Positions 41,460 through 50,256 of a stretch of 64,000 bases of DNA are shown here, piece by piece (within the stretch, counting starts at the first letter, position 1; each line of letters starts with the position of its first letter). The notes beneath the pieces are model-generated. The model saw only the letters and a program-made list of their open reading frames with translations. It made no database searches and was not told where the DNA came from. The DNA is from Aromatoleum anaerobium. Lineage in GTDB: Bacteria > Pseudomonadota > Gammaproteobacteria > Burkholderiales > Rhodocyclaceae. Where the stretch lies: the NCBI RefSeq assembly GCF_012910705.2, contig NZ_WTVG02000040.1:744001-808000 (forward strand). Direction: 5' to 3'. The position numbers and the translations under genes are program-made.

Positions 41460-42797
41460 TTACTGCACCGTCAGGTTGGCCTGCACGTTTGCGCTTTGCT
41501 GCACGAGTGCACCGATGCCGCTGTTCAGCGAGGTCATCGAGATGCCCGCCGAGTTGGCCAGGCTGCCGCCACCGACGGTGTTGGACATGTTGAAGGCGCC
41601 GGCATCGGCATACGCCGTGCCGCCCGCCCCGCCCGCAGCGCCGGCGCCGCCGGTACCCGCACCACCGGTCCCGGCACCCGCAGTGTTCGTGCCGCCGTCA
41701 CCGCCGGTCCCGGCCGTATTGCTGCCGCCGTTGCCACCGTTGCCGCCGTTGCCGGCGGTGCCGTTGCCCGCGGTGGCCGTGCCGCTGGTCGCCGCGCCGC
41801 CATTGCCGCCATTGCCCGCGGTGTTGGTCGCCGTGCCGCCGTTGCCGCCGGTCCCGCTGCCGCCACTGGCGGTCGCACTCGAGTTGCCCGAACTACCCGC
41901 ACCTCCGGCTACGCCGCCGGCACCGTCCGGGATGCCCGAGCCTCCGCTCGAACCGTTGCTGGCACTGCCCGAACCGCCGCCACCGCTGCCCTCGCCACCA
42001 TTCGCGTGTGCCGTGTCGGCATTTCCGCCGGTCGAGCCGGTGGCGCCGTCCGCCGTGCCGCTCGCCGCGGACCCGCCGGTGCCGTCGCCGCCGTTGCTGC
42101 CATGGCCGCCTTCCGCACCGCCCGCTGCGCCGCCGGCGCCGCCCGCGCTATTGGCATTGCCGCCGATCCCGTCGCCGCCGTTGCCGGCACCGCCGGCCGC
42201 GCCGTTGCCGCCGTATGCGTTGCCGTGGTTCGTCGCGACGTTGCCGATGTTGCTCACGGACACGCCGGTGACCGTGCCGCTGAGCGATGCCGACGCGGTT
42301 ACGTAGGTCTGGTTGAAGGCGTTGGTGAACGTAGCCGTCGAGCTCGAGCCGTTGTTCGCGGCTGCCGTGCCATAGCCTTCGGCGCGCGCCGTTCCGTCGT
42401 TGTTGCGGTTGTCGCCGGCGCTCTTGTCGTTGGCTTGATCGGAGTTGTTCGAGTTGTCGGAATTGTCGGTGAGCGAGTTGTCCGAGTTATCGGAGTTGTC
42501 GGAGTTGTCCGAGTTATCGGTCGCCGAATTGTTCGAGTTGTCCGAATTGTCCGAATTATCCGAATTGTTCGAGTTGTCGGAGTTGTTCGAACTGTCGGCG
42601 AAGCTGCTGTTGTCCTGCGTTGCGGTCGAAAACTCGTTCGCCTGCGGGCTGGTGTCGCCGCTCTGCGTCGCTGTGGCCGTTGCGGTTTGCGTGTTGTCGT
42701 TGGTAACGTCCGTGACATTATTCTCCGGATTCGCCCAAGCCTGCCCGGCAAGACCAAAGGCAAGTCCGATCGCGGCTGAAATCAATGTTTTTCTCAT
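41460..42797 (-). CDS. Low-complexity exported protein, candidate amyloid fibre subunit
   Basis: 445 residues. Signal peptide 1-22 (MRKTLISAAIGLAFGLAGQAWA). Residues 30-68 are rich in Thr, Gln and Asn. Residues 69-120 are Ser-Asp-Asn repeats. About 151-193 is a Fap-repeat-like segment (TFTNAFNQTYVTASASLSG, TVTGVSVSNIGN). About 195-395 is very rich in Gly, Ala, Asn, Ser and Thr (GGNGG, GGAGG). The last 42 residues form a second such segment (NSAGISMTSLNSGIGALVQQ, SANVQANLTVQ). Two amyloid-like blocks around a long linker recall FapC. It has no cysteine. GGGGAAG precedes the ATG, and the gene is the first behind a sigma-54 promoter. The role is inferred from composition and neighbours. Confidence 0.72.
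   Translation of the reverse strand: MRKTLISAAIGLAFGLAGQAWANPENNVTDVTNDNTQTATATATQSGDTSPQANEFSTATQDNSSFADSSNNSDNSNNSDNSDNSDNSNNSATDNSDNSDNSDNSDNSLTDNSDNSNNSDQANDKSAGDNRNNDGTARAEGYGTAAANNGSSSTATFTNAFNQTYVTASASLSGTVTGVSVSNIGNVATNHGNAYGGNGAAGGAGNGGDGIGGNANSAGGAGGAAGGAEGGHGSNGGDGTGGSAASGTADGATGSTGGNADTAHANGGEGSGGGGSGSASNGSSGGSGIPDGAGGVAGGAGSSGNSSATASGGSGTGGNGGTATNTAGNGGNGGAATSGTATAGNGTAGNGGNGGNGGSNTAGTGGDGGTNTAGAGTGGAGTGGAGAAGGAGGTAYADAGAFNMSNTVGGGSLANSAGISMTSLNSGIGALVQQSANVQANLTVQ
42438..42593 (-). repeat. Nine-base tandem repeat encoding Ser-Asp-Asn units
   Basis: Imperfect tandem copies of a 9-base unit (plus strand gagttgtcc/gagttgtcg/gaattatcc) encode residues 69-120 of the protein at 41460. 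Such an array is prone to length change by slippage. Confidence 0.88.
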
Positions 42798-42854
42798 TGC
42801 ACTTCCCCTTCGAGAGCCAGGGCCAGCCCCATGCCAGGCCCGGTGCCGACGTCG

Positions 42855-42870
42855 CGCAAGAGCTGTGCCA
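42855..42870 (-). promoter_or_regulatory. Sigma-54 (-24/-12) promoter for the amyloid-like operon
   Basis: On the minus strand TGGCAC-AGCTC-TTGCG has the invariant GG and GC at the exact spacing and nearly all of the consensus. The predicted start is about 45 bases before the ATG at 42797. Confidence 0.85.
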
Positions 42871-43059
42871 TTGATGCGGAGTGTCGCCAAGCTACTGATT
42901 AAACGTCGACTATTTTGTCGCGACGGCGTCGGCCTCGACGAGGCACATGCCTGACTGTTCAGAGCTTGTACAACTTTGCGGGCGCAAAATCCGGTTCTTT
43001 CGCCCGCTTCAAAGCCAAGCCTTTGTATGGCCTGGTTTTTTACGGAAATCCGAGTCATG

Positions 43060-43089
43060 GCGAAGTGTTTCGCCGGTGAAACACTTCGC
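43060..43089. repeat. Perfect 12-base inverted repeat in the divergent region
   Basis: GCGAAGTGTTTC and GAAACACTTCGC surround a six-base centre. It lies about 190 bases upstream of the sigma-54 promoter and about 200 bases before cysK. It could be an activator site or a hairpin. Nothing else is recognisable in 42871-43292. Confidence 0.7.
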
Positions 43090-43292
43090 GCCGCATGCTG
43101 CGGCCACATCGTGCGCCGGCTGCAGTGCCGCAAGCAGGGAGTGCGCTCGCCCGCCCCTTCGCGCGCGACTGCCCCCGCAGTCACGGGTCATCGAAGAGGT
43201 TCTTCGCTAAACCGGCGCCAACTGTCGTAATCTTCCTGTCCGAGGCTGCTCTCGTTCATTCATTTATTCCGCCCCTTTCATGGAGCCCGCTT

Positions 43293-44270
43293 ATGTCGAA
43301 CTGGTATTCCGACAACGCCTTGTCGATCGGCAAGACGCCCCTGGTCAAACTGAACCGCGTCACCGACGGCGCCCCGGCAACCGTCCTGGCGAAGATCGAA
43401 GGCCGCAACCCGGCCTATTCGGTGAAGTGCCGTATCGGCGCCGCGATGATCTGGGACGCCGAGCAACGCGGCCTGCTCGGTCCCGGCAAGGAAATCGTCG
43501 AGCCGACGAGCGGCAACACCGGCATCGCGCTGGCGTTCGTCGCCGCCGCGCGCGGCATCCCGATCACGCTGACGATGCCCGAGACGATGAGCGTCGAGCG
43601 GCGCAAGCTCCTCGTCGCGTACGGCGCGAAGCTGGTGCTGACCGAAGGGGCCAAGGGCATGAACGGCGCGATCGCGAAAGCCGAGGAAATCGCCGCCTCC
43701 GCCCCGGGTCGCTACGTGCTGCTGCAACAGTTCAACAACCCCGCCAATCCAGCGATCCACGCGTCGACGACGGGCCCGGAGATCTGGAACGACACCGACG
43801 GCAACGTCGACATCTTCATTTCCGGCGTCGGCACCGGCGGGACGATCACCGGCGTGTCGCGTTACTTCAAAGAGACGCGCGGCAAGCCGATCGTGTCGGT
43901 CGCCGTCGAACCGGAAGCCAGCCCGGTGCTGACGCAGACGCGCGCCGGGGAGCCGCTCAAACCCGGGCCGCACAAGATCCAGGGACTCGGCGCCGGTTTC
44001 GTGCCGCAGGTGCTCGACCTGTCGCTGATCGATGCGGTCGAGACGGTCAGCAACGAAGACGCGGTCCTCTACGCACGCCGGCTCGCGCGCGAGGAAGGCA
44101 TCCTCTCCGGCATCTCCTGCGGGGCAGCCGTGGCGGTGGCGGCGCGCGTCGCCCAGCGCCCGGAGAACGCCGGCAAGACGATCGTCGTGGTGCTGCCGGA
44201 CTCGGGCGAGCGCTACCTCAGCTCGATCCTGTTCGAAGGCCTTTTCGACGCTTCGGGCGTGGCGATCTGA
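43293..44270 (+). CDS. cysK: Cysteine synthase A
   Basis: A PLP enzyme that makes cysteine from O-acetylserine and sulfide. At 325 residues it is family-sized. The PLP lysine is in [15 protein letters not shown] (near residue 45), the substrate loop is [13 protein letters not shown], the phosphate-binding loop is [16 protein letters not shown], and the C-terminal PLP contact is [11 protein letters not shown]. The ATG at 43293 is chosen; longer upstream frames run through the intergenic palindrome and are not conserved-looking. Confidence 0.95.
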   Translation: MSNWYSDNALSIGKTPLVKLNRVTDGAPATVLAKIEGRNPAYSVKCRIGAAMIWDAEQRGLLGPGKEIVEPTSGNTGIALAFVAAARGIPITLTMPETMSVERRKLLVAYGAKLVLTEGAKGMNGAIAKAEEIAASAPGRYVLLQQFNNPANPAIHASTTGPEIWNDTDGNVDIFISGVGTGGTITGVSRYFKETRGKPIVSVAVEPEASPVLTQTRAGEPLKPGPHKIQGLGAGFVPQVLDLSLIDAVETVSNEDAVLYARRLAREEGILSGISCGAAVAVAARVAQRPENAGKTIVVVLPDSGERYLSSILFEGLFDASGVAI

Positions 44271-44457
44271 ACGCCCCGGCGCGCGGCCGGGCCCGACCGG
44301 AACACGGCATGCAATCGGGCGGTCGACTGCCGGAATCGCGCCCTGGCGGCCCCGACGCGGGGGTCGCCAGGCGAGCCGCGCGCCGGTCGCGCAAGCTTTC
44401 GGCGACCGGCGATTCATAGCACAATGAATCCTTGAGCAACCCTCACCGCAGCCCTCC

Positions 44458-45537
44458 ATGAATCCTCTGCTCCGCGTACGCGCCGAAGGCCAGCAGGTCT
44501 GGCTCGACAACCTTTCCCGCACCCTTCTCAACGAAGGCCACCTCGCCCGGCTGATCGCCGCGGACGGCATCGCCGGCGTCACGACCAATCCGGCGATCTT
44601 CCACAAGGCAATCGCCGGCGGGCGCTACTACGAAGAAGACCTCGCCCGTCTCAAGGGCGAAGCGATCGACGCCGAAACCCGCTACGAGCGGCTCGTGATC
44701 CCGGACGTGCAGCGCGCCTGCGACCTGCTGCGCCCGCTGTTCGACGAGAGCGGCGGCAACGCCGGCTACGTGAGTCTCGAAGTGTCCCCGGCGCTCGCGC
44801 ACGACGCGGCACGGACCGTCGCCGCCGGGATGCGCCTGAAACACGCGGTCGGGCGCGACAACGTGCTGATCAAGGTGCCCGCAACCCCCGCCGGCATCGA
44901 AGCCATCGAGCAGCTGACCGCACACGGAGTGAGCGTGAACGTGACGCTGATGTTCTCGCTGGCGCATGTCGACGCGGTCGCCGAAGCCTACCTGCGCGGC
45001 CTCGCGGCCTGGCAGCAGGCGGGAGGCGAGGTGGGCCGCGTGATGTCGGTCGCGAGCCTGTTCCTGAGCCGCGTGGACACGCTGCTCGACAGGCAGCTCG
45101 GCGAGATCGGCAGCGACGCGGCGCTCGCGCTGCGCGGAAAATCCGCCGTCGCGATGGCGAAGCTCGCGTACCTGCGTTATCGCGAACGCTTCCACGGTGC
45201 GGCGTTCGCCAAGCTGCGCAGCGCCGGCGCGCGGCCGCAGTTGATGCTTTGGGCGAGCACCGGGACGAAGAACCCCGCTTACAGCGACCTCATGTATGTC
45301 GAGCCGCTGATCGGGCCGGAGACGGTCAACACGCTGCCCGACGCGACGCTCGCTGCGCTGGGCGACCACGGCACTGTCGCCCGCACGCTCGACCGGGATG
45401 TGGATGCGGCGCGGGTGCAGTTCGCCGCGCTGGAAGGGCTGGGCATCGACATGACGGCAGCGGGGAAGCGCCTGCAGGACGAAGGACTGCGCCAGTTCGA
45501 AGAAGCCTTTGCCGGGCTTCTCGAGCTCACTGCCTGA
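44458..45537 (+). CDS. tal: Transaldolase
   Basis: A pentose-phosphate enzyme that transfers dihydroxyacetone between sugar phosphates. The 359-residue length fits the longer bacterial transaldolase subfamily (Tal of actinobacteria and many betaproteobacteria). The N-terminus has QVWLDNLSRTLL and GVTTNPAIFHKAI, the Schiff-base lysine is in VLIKVPATPAGIEA, and SVNVTLMFSLAHV and ASLFLSRVDTLLD follow. Its last 11 bases overlap the end of the convergent DUF3135 gene, so no terminator separates them. Confidence 0.94.
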   Translation: MNPLLRVRAEGQQVWLDNLSRTLLNEGHLARLIAADGIAGVTTNPAIFHKAIAGGRYYEEDLARLKGEAIDAETRYERLVIPDVQRACDLLRPLFDESGGNAGYVSLEVSPALAHDAARTVAAGMRLKHAVGRDNVLIKVPATPAGIEAIEQLTAHGVSVNVTLMFSLAHVDAVAEAYLRGLAAWQQAGGEVGRVMSVASLFLSRVDTLLDRQLGEIGSDAALALRGKSAVAMAKLAYLRYRERFHGAAFAKLRSAGARPQLMLWASTGTKNPAYSDLMYVEPLIGPETVNTLPDATLAALGDHGTVARTLDRDVDAARVQFAALEGLGIDMTAAGKRLQDEGLRQFEEAFAGLLELTA

Positions 45538-45859
45538 GCTTCGGGCTTCGCCCGTTCGCCCCGCCGTCCGGCCGCGCCGCTTTCGGTACCTCGCCGAGCG
45601 CCCGCAGCCGTTCGCATTGCAGCTGGAGCAGTTCCAGCCGCTCCCTCATCATCGCGCACAGCATGCCGGTTGCCCGCAACGGGCCACCGGCGCTCGCCCG
45701 GATGCAGTCGATCCTGCGCTGAAGCTCCCGCAGCCGGTCGCGTTCGGCCGCCGGATGGGCCGCGATGAACTGCTCGATGACCTCGGAGCGGGCGCGAAAG
45801 AACGCTTCCGGATCCCGTTGCGCGAGACTGCTCCAGTGCCCGAAATCGAAGCCGGCCAT
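45527..45859 (-). CDS. DUF3135 family protein
   Basis: 110 residues from the ATG at 45859 (MAGFDFGHWSSLAQRDPEAF). The segment FFRARSEVIEQFIAAHP and the later LRATGMLCAMMRERLELLQL match the small all-helical DUF3135 family seen in proteobacteria. No function is known. It is the last gene on the motility strand, 121 bases after cheA, and could be part of that transcript. Confidence 0.78.
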   Translation of the reverse strand: MAGFDFGHWSSLAQRDPEAFFRARSEVIEQFIAAHPAAERDRLRELQRRIDCIRASAGGPLRATGMLCAMMRERLELLQLQCERLRALGEVPKAARPDGGANGRSPKLRQ

Positions 45860-45980
45860 GACGCCCCTCCGGCACGGCGATGGCCATGCGTGTTTCATCG
45901 TAGGCAGCAGGAAGGGGTGGCGCAAGCGCAGTTGCGTCCGGCCGGCGCGTCTGGCCGCGCCGGCGAAAAACGGCCTCGGC

Positions 45981-47867
45981 TCAGGCAGCGGCGGCGTGCT
46001 GCGGGGTCAGCGCCAGACGGGCCATGCCGCGGAAATCTCCGGAACCGCCGAGCAGTTCCTTCATGTCGAGGATCAGCACGATCTGGCCGTTCGAAAGCGT
46101 CGTCACGCCGGCGACACCTTTCGGCCTGAAACCGTCGAGCGACTTGATGACGGCGTCTTCGCGGCCGGCGAAGCTGTCGATCGCGAGAATGAACGACAGT
46201 TCGGCGGCCTGCATCAGCACGCCATACCCGGGCGCCCGCTCCAGCGGCCAGCCGAGCATGCCGGCCAGCGGCAGGATCGGCAGCACTTCGCCGCGCACCA
46301 CCATCGTCGCGCGTCCGCCCACTTCCTGGACCTCGCGCATGTCGATCGGCAGGATTTCCCTGACCATCGACAACGGCACCGCGAACGGCTGCTCGCCGAG
46401 CCGCACCAGCAGGACCGGCAGGATCGCCAGCGTCAGCGGCAGGCTGATGACGAAAGTGGTGCCCTTGCCGAGCTGCGACTTGATGTCGATGCTGCCGTTG
46501 AGCTTCTGGATGTTCGTGCGCACGACGTCCATCCCGACCCCGCGCCCCGAAACGTCGGACACCTGCGACGCCATCGAGAACCCGGGCAGGAACACCAGGT
46601 TGAAACTCTGGCGCTCGTCCATCCCGTTCGATTCCTCATCGGTGATGAGACCTTTCTCGAGCGCCTTCGCACGCAGTCGCTCGGCGTTCATGCCGCGCCC
46701 GTCGTCGGCGACGAGCAGGATGATGTGATCGCCCTCCTGGCGCGCCTCCAGACGCACCACCGACTTTTCCGGCTTGCCGTTCGCGATGCGTTCAGCCGGA
46801 TCCTCGACGCCGTGGTCGACGGCGTTGCGGATCAGATGGATGATCGGGTCGGCCAGATCCTCGATCATCGTCTTGTCGATTTCGGTTTCCTCGCCGTCGA
46901 GCACCAGTTCGACGTCCTTGCCCATGTTCCGGGCCAGATCGCGCGCAATCCGCGGATATTTCTGGAACAGCCGGCCGACCGGCTGCATGCGGGTTTTCAT
47001 CACCGCGTTCTGCAGGTCCGAGACGAGCAGATCGAGCTGGCTGACCGCGAGATCGAGCGAATGCAGCGTCTCGGTATCGTTGCGGCCGCTCAGGATGTCG
47101 CTGCGCAGCGCGTTGAGCCTGTTCTTCGTCAGGCCGATCTCGCCCGACAGGTTCAGCACCTGGTCGAGCCGGGTGGTATCGACGCGAATCGAGTTGTCGC
47201 GCTGCTTCTCGATGTCGCGTCGCCCGACCGGAGCCGCTGTATCGGGCTTGTCGTTCCCGCGCCGGCCGATCGCGGCCTGGATGACTTCCTCCGGTGGCCT
47301 GGCCGGCTGCGGGGGGACGATCACCGCCGGTTTGACCGCCACGGGCGTGCGGGCCGGCAAACCGGTGACCACACCGTGCAGCGCTTCCCAGTCCGGCTCC
47401 CCGCGCTGCGAGACGTCCGCACGCCCCGCCCGCGCCGGCTCAACAGCGGGAGCCCGCGGCGCCGTGGCCGAAAGGTCTCCCGCGATCGCCTGCTTCAGGC
47501 GCGCGATCAGCGCCGGCTCCGCCGCAGCGGGCCGGGCATGGTGCTCGAGGTGCGAAAACATCGTCCGCACGGTTCCCGTGGCTTCGAGGATCACGTCCAT
47601 GACTTCGGGGGTGACCTGCACCGCGCCAGTGCGAAGATTGTCGAACAGGTTCTCGGTCAGGTGGCACAGCGTCACCAGTTCGGCGGCATTGAGGAAGCCC
47701 GCCCCGCCCTTGATCGTGTGGAAGCCGCGGAATATCTCGTTCAGCAAGCCGCGGTCGTCGGGTGCCCGCTCCAGATCGACGAGCTTGTTATCGACGCCGG
47801 ACAGCAGGTCCCCGGCCTCGATCAGGAAATCCTGCAGGAGATCTTCCATTCCCGCGAAGTCACTCAT
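45981..47867 (-). CDS. cheA: Chemotaxis histidine kinase CheA
   Basis: 628 residues. The HPt domain has the phosphorylated His50 in FRGFHTIKGGAGFL. A low-complexity P2-like linker covers about 130-250, then the P3 dimerisation domain begins RVDTTRLDQVLNLSGEIGLTK. The P4 ATPase has N-box LIRNAVDHGVE, G1 VADDGRGMNA and G2 GRGVGMDVV. The P5 CheW-like domain runs from about 490. It phosphorylates CheY and CheB under receptor control. There is no CheW gene nearby; the two CheV proteins may take its coupling role. Confidence 0.95.
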   Translation of the reverse strand: MSDFAGMEDLLQDFLIEAGDLLSGVDNKLVDLERAPDDRGLLNEIFRGFHTIKGGAGFLNAAELVTLCHLTENLFDNLRTGAVQVTPEVMDVILEATGTVRTMFSHLEHHARPAAAEPALIARLKQAIAGDLSATAPRAPAVEPARAGRADVSQRGEPDWEALHGVVTGLPARTPVAVKPAVIVPPQPARPPEEVIQAAIGRRGNDKPDTAAPVGRRDIEKQRDNSIRVDTTRLDQVLNLSGEIGLTKNRLNALRSDILSGRNDTETLHSLDLAVSQLDLLVSDLQNAVMKTRMQPVGRLFQKYPRIARDLARNMGKDVELVLDGEETEIDKTMIEDLADPIIHLIRNAVDHGVEDPAERIANGKPEKSVVRLEARQEGDHIILLVADDGRGMNAERLRAKALEKGLITDEESNGMDERQSFNLVFLPGFSMASQVSDVSGRGVGMDVVRTNIQKLNGSIDIKSQLGKGTTFVISLPLTLAILPVLLVRLGEQPFAVPLSMVREILPIDMREVQEVGGRATMVVRGEVLPILPLAGMLGWPLERAPGYGVLMQAAELSFILAIDSFAGREDAVIKSLDGFRPKGVAGVTTLSNGQIVLILDMKELLGGSGDFRGMARLALTPQHAAAA

Positions 47868-47972
47868 GACGTTCTCGCATTATCGTTGCAGACTGCCGGG
47901 ACGAAAGTCGCGGCGCGGCATATCGCCGCATCAAACGGCGTTTGGGCGGTTGCCCGGCGCCCCCTTTGGTTT

Positions 47973-48821
47973 TCAGAAGCCGAGGCTGTCGAGCAGGTCG
48001 TCGACCTGCTCCTGGGTCGTCACGACGTCGTCGCGCCCCGCGGAACTGATCACGGGACCGTTGAGCAGGTCGCCGTGCCGGTCGCTCCGCATCTGTGGCG
48101 GGGTCACCTCCAGCAACACCTGGAGCAGTTCGGTTTCGAGTTTCTGCGCAAGATCCACGACCTTCTTGATGACCTGCCCGGTCAGGTCCTGGAAATCCTG
48201 GGCCATCATGATTTCCATCAGCTGTTCGTTCGTCGCCCGGCTGTTCCTGACGACTTCGCCGAGGAAATCCCGCGTGCTGCCCGACAGGGCCTTGAACTCG
48301 TCGACCGACAGTTCGTTTGCGAACAGCTTGTCCCACTGCGCCTCCAGGTTTCGCGCATCGGCATGCATCTTGTTCTGTATCGGCTGCGCGATGTCGGTCG
48401 CGTTCAACACCCGGCTTGCCGCCTGTTCGGTCATTTGCGCGATATAACTGAGCCGCTCGCGGGCGTCCGGAATCGCCTGCACGGCGTCCTGGAGCAGGCC
48501 GTCCGAACCCAGCGCGCGCAGCGTGTTGTGCACCTGGCGCGTCATCTGGCCAATCCGTGTGAATACGGCATCGCAGCTGTGCTCGGGAAGTACGGGCGGC
48601 GGGTCGGTCCTTTTCGGCGCCGGCTCGCAGCTGACGGCAGCATCGAACTGCGCGGCGACCGCATCGAACAGGGACTGCAGTTCGTCGTCGTCACCGCTCG
48701 ATGCGCCGGGATCGGCAACGACCTTGAATTCCGATTTCGCCGGGCCGGATGCGATGCTGTCGAACAAGGCCTGGAGATCATCAGAATCACCGGTCTCGTC
48801 GAGCTTCAGCTTTTTCGCCAT
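47973..48821 (-). CDS. cheZ: CheY-phosphate phosphatase CheZ
   Basis: 282 residues from the ATG at 48821 (MAKKLKLDETGDSDDLQALF). The acidic N-terminal 100 residues are variable. The long helical hairpin carries the catalytic segment MMAQDFQDLTGQVIKKVVDL (active Gln). The C-terminal CheY-binding tail is QEQVDDLLDSLGF. It is longer than enteric CheZ because of the N-terminal extension with repeated DELQSLF/DDLQALF motifs, which look like extra CheY-docking peptides. Confidence 0.92.
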   Translation of the reverse strand: MAKKLKLDETGDSDDLQALFDSIASGPAKSEFKVVADPGASSGDDDELQSLFDAVAAQFDAAVSCEPAPKRTDPPPVLPEHSCDAVFTRIGQMTRQVHNTLRALGSDGLLQDAVQAIPDARERLSYIAQMTEQAASRVLNATDIAQPIQNKMHADARNLEAQWDKLFANELSVDEFKALSGSTRDFLGEVVRNSRATNEQLMEIMMAQDFQDLTGQVIKKVVDLAQKLETELLQVLLEVTPPQMRSDRHGDLLNGPVISSAGRDDVVTTQEQVDDLLDSLGF

Positions 48822-48854
48822 TATCGGATTCCCTATTCGTTCAGGCGGGGCCAT

Positions 48855-49256
48855 TCAGGCAACCGCTTTCTTGCCAATTTTTTCGAAGATCTTTTCGAGC
48901 TTTTCGGCCATCGTCGCCGCCGTGAACGGTTTCACGATGTAGCCGCTCGCGCCCGCCTGTGCGGCCGCGATAATGTTTTCCTTTTTCGCCTCGGCGGTGA
49001 CCATCAGCACCGGCAGGTGCCGCAGATGGGGCGTCTGGCGGATCGTCTGCAGCAGCGTCAGGCCGTCCATGTTCGGCATGTTCCAGTCGGTGACGACGAA
49101 GTCGAACGACGCGTTGTTGAGCTTCTGCAGCGCGGCCGCACCGTCCTCGGCCTCGTCCACGTTCGTGAATCCGAGTTCCTTGAGGAGGTTGCGCACGATG
49201 CGGCGCATGGTCGAAAAATCGTCGACGACGAGAAATTTCATCTTGGGGTCGGACAT
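48855..49256 (-). CDS. cheY: Chemotaxis response regulator CheY
   Basis: 133 residues forming a single receiver domain: acidic pair Asp12/Asp13, phospho-acceptor Asp57 in [12 protein letters not shown], Thr87 and Lys109 (GYIVKPF). Phospho-CheY binds the flagellar switch protein FliM. It lies between cheV and cheZ in a compact operon. Confidence 0.97.
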   Translation of the reverse strand: MSDPKMKFLVVDDFSTMRRIVRNLLKELGFTNVDEAEDGAAALQKLNNASFDFVVTDWNMPNMDGLTLLQTIRQTPHLRHLPVLMVTAEAKKENIIAAAQAGASGYIVKPFTAATMAEKLEKIFEKIGKKAVA

Positions 49257-49291
49257 CCTGTTCTCCGTATTCGTCTCGCAGCCGGCCCGGC

Positions 49292-50242
49292 CTAGTGCCC
49301 CTTCGACAACAGGGGGCGCAGCGTATCGGCCAGCGCGTCAGCGTCGAATTTTGCCACGTATGCATCGACACCGACCTGTTTTCCCATGGCGCGATTCGCC
49401 TCCGATGACAACGACGAATGCATGACGACGGGAATGCCGTTGAAGCGCGCGTCGGCCTTGATGTTGCGCGTCAGCACATACCCGTCCATCTCCGGCATTT
49501 CGGCATCCACCAGTATGAGGTCGAGTTCTTCCCCCACCTGGTGCCCGCACTGCTGCGCGTGGCTCGCGATGCCCTGCAGCCGTGTCCAGGCCTCGAGCCC
49601 ATTGACCGCATGCTTGTGCTTGACGCCGAGCTTGTCGAGGACCTCGGCGATCTTGCGCCGCGCCACGCCCGAGTCGTCGACGAAGAAAATGTCGTATTCA
49701 TGGCCGCCAGCGATCGGCGAAATATTCCCGACGACCGCGTCGCCGAACGTCGTCGCCAGCACCGTCTCGACGTCGACGATCGAAACGAGCTTGCCGTCGG
49801 GCGACTCGGTGATCGCGGTGATGTAGCTTTGCACATTGCTCGACACGTTGTCGGGCGCGCGGACCTTGTCCCATTCGACACGAATGATGCGATCCACGCT
49901 GTCGACGAGGAATCCGAGCGTGCGCTTGCTGTATTCGGTCACCATCATCGAGCCGCCGAGCGGCGCGCCGGGCCGGGCAAGGCCGAGGATCTTTGCCAGT
50001 GACAGAACCGGGATGACGTTGCCTCGCAGCGAGATCAGCCCTTCGACGCCGACGGGCATGTTCGGCGTGCGCGTGATGAAGGGCGCGGTGCAGACCTCGC
50101 GGACCTTGAACACGTTGATGCCGAAGGTTTCGCCGGTTCCCAGCGAAAACAGCAGGATTTCCATGCGGTTCGAACCGGCGAGGCTGGTGCGCCCATCGAC
50201 GACGTTCAGCAGGCCGCTCTCGTCGGAATTGAAACTCGACAT
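49292..50242 (-). CDS. cheV: Chemotaxis coupling protein CheV, downstream copy
   Basis: 316 residues: a CheW-like coupling domain ([37 protein letters not shown]) and a C-terminal receiver domain with acidic VDDSG, phospho-acceptor Asp in [16 protein letters not shown] and Lys in YVAKFDA. It joins receptors to CheA and is adjusted by phosphorylation. The ATG at 50242 ([10 protein letters not shown]) avoids overlap with the second cheV. Confidence 0.95.
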   Translation of the reverse strand: MSSFNSDESGLLNVVDGRTSLAGSNRMEILLFSLGTGETFGINVFKVREVCTAPFITRTPNMPVGVEGLISLRGNVIPVLSLAKILGLARPGAPLGGSMMVTEYSKRTLGFLVDSVDRIIRVEWDKVRAPDNVSSNVQSYITAITESPDGKLVSIVDVETVLATTFGDAVVGNISPIAGGHEYDIFFVDDSGVARRKIAEVLDKLGVKHKHAVNGLEAWTRLQGIASHAQQCGHQVGEELDLILVDAEMPEMDGYVLTRNIKADARFNGIPVVMHSSLSSEANRAMGKQVGVDAYVAKFDADALADTLRPLLSKGH

Positions 50243-50256
50243 ATCGGTGCTCCCTC

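Noticed and set aside
42438-42593. Regular short repeats considered as a CRISPR array
   Set aside because: The unit is nine bases with no spacers and stays in frame inside a coding region for Ser-Asp-Asn.
41418-42779. Plus-strand frame opposite the glycine-rich gene, giving Val/Ile/Arg repeats
   Set aside because: The minus-strand frame has a signal peptide, ribosome-binding site and promoter. The plus frame is only its complement.
45765-49295. A 1176-codon plus-strand frame opposite cheA, cheZ and cheY
   Set aside because: It is a mirror of codon bias in three conserved chemotaxis genes.
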